Below, one piece after another: positions 9,073-18,395 of a DNA stretch of 64,000 nucleotides. Within the stretch, counting starts at the first letter, position 1, and each line of letters begins with the position of its first letter. Made by a program: the position numbers and the translations under genes. The notes under the pieces are model-generated. The model saw only the letters and a program-made list of their open reading frames with translations, did no database searches and was not told the origin of the DNA. This DNA is from Candidatus Kapaibacterium sp. Its GTDB lineage: Bacteria > Bacteroidota > Ignavibacteria > Kapaibacteriales > NICIL-2. The DNA lies in the NCBI GenBank assembly GCA_026003475.1, contig BPHJ01000001.1:1363189-1427188 (forward strand), written 5' to 3'.

Positions 9073-10231
9073 CACCCGAACGCGATGGTTTGCTTCCAGA
9101 GTAGAGCTCGAATTCGAGCAAACGGCATTCAATGTCAGCATTGAAGAAGAGATGGCGACGGCGTGGTCGTAGCCCGATGTGCTTTGCATTCTCGAGCGTC
9201 GTCAGCACAAATCCACGCATCCCAGTGCAGGCGTGTTTGAACCAATCACCAAGTTGCTTATAAAGCAACGGTATGCTTTGTTCTTCTCCGATCCGAACTC
9301 CGTACGGTGGATTGACAATCACTGTTGCTGGTGGTGCTGGTAAGGGAAGGTGCTGATAATCACAGTGAAAAAACGTAATTGCTTGCTCGACCAAGGCTGC
9401 ACGTGCATTCTCTTTTGCTGCTTCTATTGCAGCGGCATCGTTGTCGCAGGCAAGTATTGCCGATGTTGCTCCGCTGATCGTCGCGCGCGCACGTTCTCGT
9501 TCGTTGTCCCAGCATTCGGGTTGGTACCCTCGCCACTGCATGAATGCAAACCTTGTCCGGTGCAATGATGGCGGAATGTTCTGTGCGAGAAATGCCGCCT
9601 CGATAGCAAGCGTTCCACTCCCACACATTGGAAGCACTAAGGCTTCCGGGAATCTCCACTTTGTTGCGTAGAGAATCGCTGCTGCCAATGTTTCCGATAG
9701 TGGTGCATGCGCTGGATTCTTCCGATACCCTCGTTTGGAGAGCGGTATGCCGCTGGTGTCCACGTAAACCGACACGTGCTCGTTCCGCCAGTAGAGGAAA
9801 ATGACCACACCCTCTCGTCGCCCGTCGCTGTTTGGTCGCTGGCCAAGCCGATTCCGCAAACGATCAGCAATTGCATCCTTGAGCTTTTGACAGGCGTAGA
9901 GTGAATTTCTGATCGAGTCGTTCTGGACCGAAGCAGTCACCGTCACTACCCGCGATGGTAGAATGTGGTCTTCCCACGGAAGGTTTACCGCCCAGCGATA
10001 GAGATCAGCAGCAGTAGAGGCGACACCACTTGCCACAAACAGGAGCACGCGATGCGCACACCGTAACCAGAGGTTGAGACGATACAACGCATCCGTTTCC
10101 CCGACAAGCTCGATTGCAGCATGCCCGCGCTGCAAGGCTTTATACCCGAGCGACTCAATCTCCGCCTGGAGAAACGGGGCAATCCCTTTGGGACAGGTGA
10201 CGATAAACCTCTGCTGCTGGCTCTTACCCAT
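9059..10231 (-). CDS. THUMP-domain class I SAM-dependent RNA methyltransferase (RlmL/Trm14-like)
   Basis: 'LVLPMCGSGTLAIEAAFLAQNIPPSLHR..FAFMQW', 'VIVNPPYGVRIG' NPPY motif. Confidence 0.9.
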   Translation of the reverse strand: MGKSQQQRFIVTCPKGIAPFLQAEIESLGYKALQRGHAAIELVGETDALYRLNLWLRCAHRVLLFVASGVASTAADLYRWAVNLPWEDHILPSRVVTVTASVQNDSIRNSLYACQKLKDAIADRLRNRLGQRPNSDGRREGVVIFLYWRNEHVSVYVDTSGIPLSKRGYRKNPAHAPLSETLAAAILYATKWRFPEALVLPMCGSGTLAIEAAFLAQNIPPSLHRTRFAFMQWRGYQPECWDNERERARATISGATSAILACDNDAAAIEAAKENARAALVEQAITFFHCDYQHLPLPAPPATVIVNPPYGVRIGEEQSIPLLYKQLGDWFKHACTGMRGFVLTTLENAKHIGLRPRRRHLFFNADIECRLLEFELYSGSKPSRSGDGVG

Positions 10232-11492
10232 CGCATGCTCGAAGACGTTCGATAATCATGAGCATCGCCGCAGCACATGCACGCACGCGATTAGTCTCGC
10301 GATCGGTTCCGAAGGCAAAGCGTCGTGCATCAACACCGCGCTCATCAGCAAGGGCGATCCAGATGGTACCGACTGGTTTCTCATCACTTCCTCCGCTGGG
10401 CCCAGCAATACCCGAGATCGCAACAGCGATATCGCTGCCGTAGGCTGCTCGGACGTAGCGTGCAAGCTCCTCGACAGTCTGCTGGCTAACAGCTCCATAC
10501 TGAGCCAGTGTTTCCGGTCGGACACCCCCAAAGTGGATTTTCACAGCATCCGCATAACAGATCAGACCACCGAGAAAGTAGGAGGAACTTCCGGGAACCG
10601 ACGTGATTTCTGCTCCGAGCATGCCACCGGTGCAGGACTCGGCGACAGCAAGCGTTTTCCCATGAGCGATACACTTGCGATGCAGCACGTCCACTAACCG
10701 TTCATCACGATCAGAGAGCATCGCAGAACCGAGCGCTGGTGCAAGAAGTGAAACTGCATCATCGAGGATGCGGCGGACCTCCGCTCGCTTGCCAACTGCT
10801 CGAAGCCGCAGGCGCACACTCAGTGCCGAAGGAAGAAACGCCAGTTCGACCGTCGAAGGCAATTGTCGTCGGATAGGTTCGATTCGATCCGCAAGCTCCG
10901 ATTCCGGCACGCCTGCAGTCAGGAGAACCCGCTCAGCGACCACATCGCATTCCCTACGCTCCATCGCTGCGGCGATTCGTTCGAAGCCCGACTGCTCCAT
11001 AATCAGCTTCATCTCGCGTGGTACACCAGGCAAGACAATCACTGCTGCACCAGTGGTAGGCTCAAAGTACAATCCGGGTGCTGTTCCCAGTGGGTTGGGA
11101 AGCACCTGCGACGTCGAGGGAACCAAAGCTTGCGAACGCAAGCGCTCGCTGTTCGGATCGCGACCGCGCTCGATTGCATACTGCTCCAGATGTGCAAGGG
11201 TTGGTTCATCGAGCACAAGATGATCACCGAAGAGTTCAATCAGTGCAGCAATAGTGCAGTCATCGTGGGTTGGTCCCAGTCCACCTGTTGTAATGACCAT
11301 ATCGCAGCGCTCGCGAAGGTCAGCCAGCGCTTCGACAATGGTGGGAACATGATCGGGAACAGTACGCTGCTCAACAACAAGTGCACCGAGCGAAACACAG
11401 CGCGCTGCCAACCACGCTGCGTTGGTGTTGAGCGTATCACCGCTGAGCACTTCGTTGCCAATCGAGAGGATGGTGATGCGATAGAGATTCAT
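10224..11492 (-). CDS. cinA: CinA family nicotinamide-nucleotide amidohydrolase / competence-damage protein
   Basis: 'ITILSIGNEVLSGDTLNTNAAWLAARC', 'ITTGGLGPTHDDCT', C-term 'AVAESCTGGMLGAEITSVPGSSSYFLGG'. Confidence 0.92.
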   Translation of the reverse strand: MNLYRITILSIGNEVLSGDTLNTNAAWLAARCVSLGALVVEQRTVPDHVPTIVEALADLRERCDMVITTGGLGPTHDDCTIAALIELFGDHLVLDEPTLAHLEQYAIERGRDPNSERLRSQALVPSTSQVLPNPLGTAPGLYFEPTTGAAVIVLPGVPREMKLIMEQSGFERIAAAMERRECDVVAERVLLTAGVPESELADRIEPIRRQLPSTVELAFLPSALSVRLRLRAVGKRAEVRRILDDAVSLLAPALGSAMLSDRDERLVDVLHRKCIAHGKTLAVAESCTGGMLGAEITSVPGSSSYFLGGLICYADAVKIHFGGVRPETLAQYGAVSQQTVEELARYVRAAYGSDIAVAISGIAGPSGGSDEKPVGTIWIALADERGVDARRFAFGTDRETNRVRACAAAMLMIIERLRACDG

Positions 11493-11566
11493 ACGCGACT
11501 AAGAAAAGCAATGCCCGCTGCGAAATTAGTCGCAAGCGGGCATGTGGAATGCGTGTATTCAAATGG

Positions 11567-13639
11567 TCAACTGTTCGGCGTGTCGTCTGCTGGCAGATCA
11601 TCCGATGACGGAGCTGCTGTGGAATCGGACGATTGCTGTGGCTGCGCTTCTGCTGCGACTGCACCTGAGTTCTCCGCTGACTCCGAGGGTTGCTCGGCTG
11701 TCGCTTCAGACGAATCGCTCGGTGAACTTGGTGATGGCGCTGCTTCAACCGTCGGAATTGCAGCATCCACGGTCGGTAGATTCATTGGTGGTGGTGGGCT
11801 ACTTGGCAGCGCGCTCAGTGCATCAATCGGAGTGAATGCGTATTCATCTGCTCCAGGTACTGGGTGCGCTTGGTTGTACGCTCGGATTGCTTCCTCCCCT
11901 TTGTCGCGGAGTGCATCAACGGCAGAAAGTACGATCCGCTTATCTTCGTCATGGAACTCGACAACCTTCAGCGGCAGCACATCGCCAATGGCAAAGTAGT
12001 CGGCGATGGTTTTGACCGGTGCAAACGACAAGTGCGATGCGGGAACAAATCCCTCCACTCCTTCTGGCAATTCTACGACGACGCCTTTGTCCACAATCCG
12101 GAGGATTTTGCCTTCCGTAAGATTGCCGGGCACGAAGCGGTCAGCGTAGATTTCCCATGGGTTCTCGGTCACTTGTTTATGCCCAAGCGAGATCCGGCGC
12201 TGTTCAGCATCGAGTGCAAGCACCACAACATCGAGCGGATCCCCGCGGCGAACCATTTCACCGGGATGGCGGATTTTTTTCGTCCACGATAGGTCGCCGA
12301 TGTGGACCAAGCCCTCGACACCAGGCTCGAGTTCAACAAAAACACCATAGTTGGTGATATTGCGGACGATGCCTTTGTGCACAGAACCAACCGGATACTT
12401 GGCCACAATTTGGTTCCATGGATCGGGTTGAAGTTGCTTGATCCCAAGCGCCAGTTTGCGATTTTCCTTATCAATACTCAACACCACTGCTTCGATGACT
12501 TGCCCCAAGGACACAAGCTGCGAGGGGTGTTTGATGTGCTGTGTCCAGGACATTTCGCTAATGTGGATGAGTCCTTCGATGCCCTTTTCAATTTCAATGA
12601 AGGCACCGTAGTCGGTGATGCTCACCACGCGACCGGTGACCTTTGTCCCTGGTTGGTACTTGTCGCCGATCTGCTCCCACGGATGCGGGGTGAGTTGTTT
12701 CATCCCGAGCGAAATCCGCTTTTTCGCATCGTCGAAGTCGAGGACGACCACTTTGACCTTTTCGTCGAGGCTGACAACTTCAGACGGATGATTGACCCGT
12801 CCCCACGACAAATCCGTAATGTGCACCAACCCATCAACACCGCCCAAGTCAATGAACACACCAAAGTCGGCAATTGCCTTGACGTGCCCTTCGAGGACAA
12901 GTCCGCGCTCGAGCATGTTGAGAATGCGCTGCCGTTGTTCCTGGATTTGCTCTTCGAGCAGAACCTTGTGGCTGACAACAACATTTTCGCTGGGGTTGTT
13001 GACTTTGACCACTCGAACATCGAGTGTTTTGCCGATCCAGGCGTCGAAATCCCGAACTGGGCGCATATCCACCTGCGAACCGGGCAAGAATGCTTCGATC
13101 CCGAGCAGATCCACGACGAAGCCACCCTTGATGCGACGCAGAATGCGAACATTGACAATTTCCTGCTTCTCGTAGAGCTCGACGATCTGTTGCCAGGTCT
13201 TCATGAAATCCGCACGACGACGAGACAGAACAAGACGCCCTTGACTGTCTTCGAGCCGATCGACAAAAACATCAATTTCATCTCCCACGCGGAGGGTATC
13301 GGCTGCTTCGCTGAACTCAGCGCGTGGTATTACGCCCAGCGATTTGAAGCCAACATCTACCCAGATTTCGTCTTTGGTGATAGCAGTGATCTTCCCGTGG
13401 ACCATCTCGTCTTCTTTGATTTGCCGAGTCCGCTGCTGGATCATCTCGGCAAAGGTTCCATCGTCTATTCCGGGAATGGGAATATCGCCCTCAAGAATTG
13501 CTGCTAGAACCGACTTCGACGTTCGGCGAGCGCGGTGCTCACCCTGCTCCGGTTCGATAGTTTGCGTATTGTCCTGGCGTTGCTCGCCGGACCCAGTATC
13601 GGGATTTTGGGTCATTGGCAGATCGGCAGTTTCCGTCAT
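11567..13639 (-). CDS. rpsA: 30S ribosomal protein S1
   Basis: Six S1 RNA-binding repeats ('GFVVDLLGIEAFLPGSQVDMRPV', 'GVFIDLGGVDGLVHITDLSWGRVNHPSEVV' etc.) and acidic/Ser/Ala-rich tail; GGAG ribosome-binding site upstream of ATG 13639. Confidence 0.95.
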   Translation of the reverse strand: MTETADLPMTQNPDTGSGEQRQDNTQTIEPEQGEHRARRTSKSVLAAILEGDIPIPGIDDGTFAEMIQQRTRQIKEDEMVHGKITAITKDEIWVDVGFKSLGVIPRAEFSEAADTLRVGDEIDVFVDRLEDSQGRLVLSRRRADFMKTWQQIVELYEKQEIVNVRILRRIKGGFVVDLLGIEAFLPGSQVDMRPVRDFDAWIGKTLDVRVVKVNNPSENVVVSHKVLLEEQIQEQRQRILNMLERGLVLEGHVKAIADFGVFIDLGGVDGLVHITDLSWGRVNHPSEVVSLDEKVKVVVLDFDDAKKRISLGMKQLTPHPWEQIGDKYQPGTKVTGRVVSITDYGAFIEIEKGIEGLIHISEMSWTQHIKHPSQLVSLGQVIEAVVLSIDKENRKLALGIKQLQPDPWNQIVAKYPVGSVHKGIVRNITNYGVFVELEPGVEGLVHIGDLSWTKKIRHPGEMVRRGDPLDVVVLALDAEQRRISLGHKQVTENPWEIYADRFVPGNLTEGKILRIVDKGVVVELPEGVEGFVPASHLSFAPVKTIADYFAIGDVLPLKVVEFHDEDKRIVLSAVDALRDKGEEAIRAYNQAHPVPGADEYAFTPIDALSALPSSPPPPMNLPTVDAAIPTVEAAPSPSSPSDSSEATAEQPSESAENSGAVAAEAQPQQSSDSTAAPSSDDLPADDTPNS

Positions 13640-13740
13640 GCACATCTCCTTCGGTTTGCAACAGAGCATGGACGCCGCACTCGCCCACCTTCGTTGCAAC
13701 CGCAATTAGTGGAACGAATACACACGTGCGGATTGGAGCG

Positions 13741-13748
13741 CAAAAATA
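13741..13748 (-). promoter_or_regulatory. -7 element (TATTTTTG) of a Bacteroidota-type promoter upstream of rpsA
   Basis: Exact TAnnTTTG on the minus strand about 100 nt upstream of the rpsA start; no clear -33 TTG. Confidence 0.35.
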
Positions 13749-13795
13749 CGACACCGCTGTAATTTTACGCCGACGGAACGATAGCTTCCTCCGCA

Positions 13796-14884
13796 ATGCG
13801 CATACTGGATCGCTACATCCTCACCGCAACTGTTGCAAGTATGCTCTTCGCCTTGCTGGCGCTTTCGTTGGTGTTCATAGTGGTCAACCTGATCGAAAGC
13901 CTCGACCGTTTCATAGACCAGCGAGCCAACATTGGTATCATCGTCGGCTACTACCTGTACTTTCTGCCAGAAATCATCAAACTCCTACTTCCGGTGACCG
14001 TGCTGGTTGGAACGCTCTTCGTCGTTGGTAAGCTAACCGACAACTACGAAACAACGGCGATGAAAAGCGCGGGAATTAGCCTGTACCGGTTGATGCTGCC
14101 GCTCCTGCTGCTAAGTGCCGTGATTGCTGCAGGGCACCTCTACTTCAATGGATGGGTTGTTCCCCGCGTCCTAACAAAGAAGTTTGCAATCGAGCGTCAA
14201 TACCTTGGCAGAAATACGGGAGGAATGCAAGAACAACTCTATGGTCTCTACTTACGGGATACACCCGGCCGCATCGTTTCGATTGGTTCCTACAACCTGC
14301 AGACCGCATGCGGCACCGATCTCAGCATCGAAGTCTATCGCGACGAGCAGTATCCTCACCTGCAGCAACGACTCGATGCTCGGCGCTTTTGTTGGGATTC
14401 CGTGACGCGGTCATGGCATGCAGAAGAATGCTTTCTCCGAACAGTAACGGGCACAACGCTGCAGACAACGTATCTGCCGACAATGACCCTTACCCTTGCT
14501 ACTGACCACCACCGTCTGGCCACACTGCAGCGTTCACTGGAAGAGATGACCTACACCGAACAAGCCGACTATATCGCTTTTCTTCGACAGGGAGGACGTA
14601 ACACTCGTCAGCTCGACATTGCCCATGCCGGCGACTATGCTTTCCCTTTTGCGAATATCCTCGTTGTCGCAATAGCTGCACCTTTTGCCTCTGTCAAGAA
14701 ACGGAGTGGACTGGCAGCAAATATCGCCGCCGCAATGACCCTGACATTTCTGTACTTGGTATTGACCAAAATTTTTCAGGCAATTGGGATTGAAACACCC
14801 CTTTCACCAACCATCGTCGGTTGGAGTGCCAATATTGTGTTCAGCGTTATCGCAGCTATTGTCCTTGTCCGAACACCAACCTAA
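13796..14884 (+). CDS. LptF/LptG family LPS export permease
   Basis: 'MRILDRYILTATVASMLFALLALSLVFIVVNLIESLDRFID...YYLYFLPEIIKLLLPVTVLVGTLFVVGKL' YjgP/YjgQ family. Confidence 0.92.
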   Translation: MRILDRYILTATVASMLFALLALSLVFIVVNLIESLDRFIDQRANIGIIVGYYLYFLPEIIKLLLPVTVLVGTLFVVGKLTDNYETTAMKSAGISLYRLMLPLLLLSAVIAAGHLYFNGWVVPRVLTKKFAIERQYLGRNTGGMQEQLYGLYLRDTPGRIVSIGSYNLQTACGTDLSIEVYRDEQYPHLQQRLDARRFCWDSVTRSWHAEECFLRTVTGTTLQTTYLPTMTLTLATDHHRLATLQRSLEEMTYTEQADYIAFLRQGGRNTRQLDIAHAGDYAFPFANILVVAIAAPFASVKKRSGLAANIAAAMTLTFLYLVLTKIFQAIGIETPLSPTIVGWSANIVFSVIAAIVLVRTPT

Positions 14885-14903
14885 CCACTCCCGCAGGTAA
14901 TCA

Positions 14904-15701
14904 ATGCCCGAACTGATTTCGCTTGCTTCACCGGAGGGACGGAGATTGTACCGGCAACTGTATTCGACACTGCGCACCGAGCAGCAGCGTGGCGCAGGCG
15001 AAACGCTCCGCATCCTCTGGCAAGTTGCAACTGGCGCCCGCACAGTGCAAGAGTATAGCAGCAACGACATTACCATCCGTTACCCATTAGGGCTCCTTGC
15101 AGGCACACGACTTTGGCTTGAGGAAATTGTCAGCCGGTACTACTACTCAACAGTCCTGTCGTTCGTGTACGGAGGTGCAGCGATCCTGCTGGTTGTCATC
15201 GGACTACGCCGCTTTTCGTCGAGCATCAGCGATACGGTGGTTCTCCTCAGCGTTGGATTGGAAGCACTCCTGCTCCTGCTGCTGTTCACGGTGATGTTTT
15301 TTAGTCCTGCTGAGGATCACGACCCCCACACAGCCGCCATCGGTGAACTTCTCAGTGAAGTTGGGGAGATCGGGCGTGACTATGCCATCGTGCTCCATCA
15401 ATTGGAAACCACGACCACCGCAATCACCGAACTGGTCAGCCAGACAACTCGTCTTGCAGCAGCAGCAGAACAAGCAGCTCAAGCCGCCAGCGCCGCAACA
15501 TCCCCTTCGCCGGCACTGGTCGAACATCTTCGCTCGGTCAATGATGCACTCGATCAATTGCGCACCCGCATCGAGATGCTTGCTGACGCCGTTGGTGCTA
15601 TCAAACAGGACCGTATCGAGCATGCCGTCCGCACGCAGCTTGCACAGTTGCTGGAAGCGCGGATCAGCGATCGCTCACCATCTGCTCCCCCACAGCACTG
15701 A
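14904..15701 (+). CDS. Hypothetical membrane protein with GldL-like architecture
   Basis: Two TM helices 'VLSFVYGGAAILLVVIGLRRF' and 'VVLLSVGLEALLLLLLFTVMFF' (Glu in TM2), then coiled-coil; directly coupled to the next gene. Confidence 0.5.
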   Translation: MPELISLASPEGRRLYRQLYSTLRTEQQRGAGETLRILWQVATGARTVQEYSSNDITIRYPLGLLAGTRLWLEEIVSRYYYSTVLSFVYGGAAILLVVIGLRRFSSSISDTVVLLSVGLEALLLLLLFTVMFFSPAEDHDPHTAAIGELLSEVGEIGRDYAIVLHQLETTTTAITELVSQTTRLAAAAEQAAQAASAATSPSPALVEHLRSVNDALDQLRTRIEMLADAVGAIKQDRIEHAVRTQLAQLLEARISDRSPSAPPQH

Positions 15702-17176
15702 TGCGCCGCCGTGGTATCGAAATCTATTTTGTTCTGTACTTAGCAGCGCTGATGCTGCTGCTCTCGGACTCACCGAAGCAGGAACGGGAGCTTGCAAGCA
15801 CCGCCCTGCGCAATCTGCTCGCTTCCACGTTTAACTTGATCGCTGAAAAACCCACCCTCCTCTGCCGAGCACTCGTGGAGCGCGATTCGCTTGCCTTTCT
15901 TCACTTCGACAGCACCAACACCATCATCCCGACGGGATTTGTTGACAGCATCCACTACCGCATCATTGCCGACGATCAAGCGACAAACCAGCAGCGACCA
16001 CTTGCTATCGGTACACCGACGCGGGTAGGGAACATTCTCTTCACCATCGAGCAAATTGGGCAAGCGCTGCGCTTTCGCTGGACCCCTACATCTGCCCAGC
16101 CAAGCCCGCGGTTGTTCCGCATCCACATCGAGGCGACAGCACTGCCACAACTTCCGCCAACACTTCCCCCTGACCAACGCCAGCAACTTTCGCTTCTGTT
16201 AAGCCAGAGTGACCAGCGACTGCAGAGCCAGACTTCGTTCATCGTTGGCTATCTGCCGCAGCAACCTGCAGTGGAACAAGCACCGCCCCAGCCATTGGAC
16301 AGCACCATCATTGCACGGTTGGAAGAACTCGTTGCCCAACGGCAACCGCAACCCCAGCTCGGAAGCTTTGCTCTTGTACCAGAGCACACAACCATTGGCA
16401 CGCTCCCCTACGTCCAATGGGAAAATCGCATCGCCGTGTATGGGGCATCGCCCTTGCGTGACATTGCTGCTCCACCACAAGTGAGCGGACTACCGTCGGC
16501 TTTCGTCACGATCGAGGGGAATACCATCGTCGTCCGGAGCATCAGCACACAGGCATCCAGCGCAAACGTCAACGTCCGTCTTACCCGCCGAGATGGAGTC
16601 GAAGCAAGCACCACGTTCAGTGTCATCACCTATCCACTCCAGCCACCGATACTCCCCACCGTCATGCATCCAGGCATCGAGTACCGTTTCCTTCCCAATC
16701 TGTCGAATCTTTCGGGCATTGATACACGTGCACTGCTCCGCGATGAGCAGAACGTCATTCGTGCCAGCAGCAGTGGGGAGCCGATGACCTTCACGCCTGC
16801 GCTGAGCGACACCGGACGCTTGTTTTACTTCGAACGGTATGCCGGGAAAGAGCGGATCGGTCAGGTCATCACCATCCCATGTGAAATGTATCCAGCGCCA
16901 GAAATCCTCAGCGTCCGCCGTGATGGTGAGCGTTCGTTCGTGGTTGTCTGTCGGGGGTACGGCTTGGCAACCGACGGACGCTCGCGCCTACGGCTCGACC
17001 TGGATCCATCGAACGGAGCGCGCGTCCAAGAACTCTACGGCGACTACACCTATGATGAGGACCTCCACGCCCGGGTGCAACACTTTCGGCTCACCCTGAT
17101 TGGTGGGGCATCGCTCAAAATTGCCGCTGTCAATGGATACCAACGGCGTTCTCCCTGGCGAGACCTACCGCAGTAA
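15701..17176 (+). CDS. Hypothetical protein with GldM-like architecture (single N-terminal TM, periplasmic Ig-like domains)
   Basis: 'MRRRGIEIYFVLYLAALMLLLS' TM then 470 aa periplasmic, beta-rich; follows a GldL-like gene. Confidence 0.5.
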   Translation: MRRRGIEIYFVLYLAALMLLLSDSPKQERELASTALRNLLASTFNLIAEKPTLLCRALVERDSLAFLHFDSTNTIIPTGFVDSIHYRIIADDQATNQQRPLAIGTPTRVGNILFTIEQIGQALRFRWTPTSAQPSPRLFRIHIEATALPQLPPTLPPDQRQQLSLLLSQSDQRLQSQTSFIVGYLPQQPAVEQAPPQPLDSTIIARLEELVAQRQPQPQLGSFALVPEHTTIGTLPYVQWENRIAVYGASPLRDIAAPPQVSGLPSAFVTIEGNTIVVRSISTQASSANVNVRLTRRDGVEASTTFSVITYPLQPPILPTVMHPGIEYRFLPNLSNLSGIDTRALLRDEQNVIRASSSGEPMTFTPALSDTGRLFYFERYAGKERIGQVITIPCEMYPAPEILSVRRDGERSFVVVCRGYGLATDGRSRLRLDLDPSNGARVQELYGDYTYDEDLHARVQHFRLTLIGGASLKIAAVNGYQRRSPWRDLPQ

Positions 17177-18217
17177 ACGTGCTGATGCAAACTGTTCCCG
17201 CTGCCGTAACACTTGGTGGTAACGGCGGACATTTGCAAGGTGCTCGGCATAGGTACGCGCAAAGCGATGGGTACCGCTGCTATCACCGCTACCACAGAAG
17301 AAGAGAAAGTCGTGCCGTTCAGGATTGAGCACCGCCTCGATCGCATTGGTGGTCGCCACTTTCACGGGTCCAGGCGGCAATCCCACGATGCGATAAGTGT
17401 TGTAGGGATGCTCGACACGGTAGTCATCAAAGGTCAGCCGACGCGACGGAAAGCCCAATGCATACTGCACCGTCGGATCTGCTTCCAGTTTCATTCCACG
17501 GTTGAGACGGTTCCAATACACCCCTGCTACCCGCCGATACTCAATCGGATTGACCACTTCACCCTCGACGATGCTTGCAAGAGTCAGAATTTGGTATCGG
17601 CTCAATCGGCACTGGCGCGCACGATCGGCAAAACTCTCTTCCCAGATACGCTCAAACCGATTGACCAACCGGCCGAGCGCATGCTCAACTGGTTCCCGTT
17701 CGAACAATTCATAGGTAGCCGGAAGTAAAAAACCTTCTACCGAGCGTGCATCGTCTCCCAAGTTCCACGCCTGCGCCAAGCTATCGCTTCGCAACAACCG
17801 GAGCACACGGACAGAATCATCATCGAGCGTGCGTGCAAGGGCACCTGCAACATGCGTGGTTGTTTCCCCTTCGTAGATGGTCAGGCGCCGTACAAGCCGA
17901 TTGCGACCGCGGAGGAGATTGTTGAACAGCTCTGCATGCGTCGTTGTTGGCGATAGCTCGTAGGAACCCATGTGAGCGCCGAGTGTGATGACGCGGCTGC
18001 CCACGCGAGCCAAGAGATGCCAGACCCATGGTGCGCGCACTGCACCCTCGGATTGGAGCTGCTCTAGTACGCTCTGGAGCGTTGCGCCTGCAGGCACAAA
18101 CAGGACATGCCTCTCATGCACTGGCAGCGGAGACAGCAGGAGCGCTCCGAGAGCAATAGCAACGACAGCCAGCACGAAGCCACTAACGAACAGAATCCGA
18201 CGAAGAATGCGCAGCAT
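17165..18217 (-). CDS. mltG: Endolytic transglycosylase MltG (YceG-like)
   Basis: 'ILTLASIVEGEVVNPIEYRRVAGVYWNRLNRGMKLEADPTVQYALG', 'PYNTYRIVGLPPGPVKVATTNAIEAVLNPERHDFLFFCG'. Confidence 0.95.
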   Translation of the reverse strand: MLRILRRILFVSGFVLAVVAIALGALLLSPLPVHERHVLFVPAGATLQSVLEQLQSEGAVRAPWVWHLLARVGSRVITLGAHMGSYELSPTTTHAELFNNLLRGRNRLVRRLTIYEGETTTHVAGALARTLDDDSVRVLRLLRSDSLAQAWNLGDDARSVEGFLLPATYELFEREPVEHALGRLVNRFERIWEESFADRARQCRLSRYQILTLASIVEGEVVNPIEYRRVAGVYWNRLNRGMKLEADPTVQYALGFPSRRLTFDDYRVEHPYNTYRIVGLPPGPVKVATTNAIEAVLNPERHDFLFFCGSGDSSGTHRFARTYAEHLANVRRYHQVLRQREQFASARLLR

Positions 18218-18241
18218 GAAGATATGACGTCAAGGAATGGT

Positions 18242-18274
18242 TTGCTTCTAAAAAACATAACTGCTGTAGTTTTG
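18242..18274 (+). promoter_or_regulatory. Bacteroidota-type promoter (TTG-N22-TAGTTTTG) for citrate synthase
   Basis: TTG 18242-18244, TAGTTTTG 18267-18274; ATG 18396. Confidence 0.5.
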
Positions 18275-18395
18275 CAAAAGCCTGCCTGTTACACCAAGCA
18301 TTGAACACCCGAGCACGCTACACCAGCTGCACGCGGTATCGACAGCAGTGCTGTTCCACATTGCACGTATTACACACTTTGTACGATTGGTTCCT

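Noticed and set aside
12302-13507. 401-aa plus-strand ORF
   Set aside because: Fully antisense to rpsA; repeated pattern mirrors the S1 repeats.
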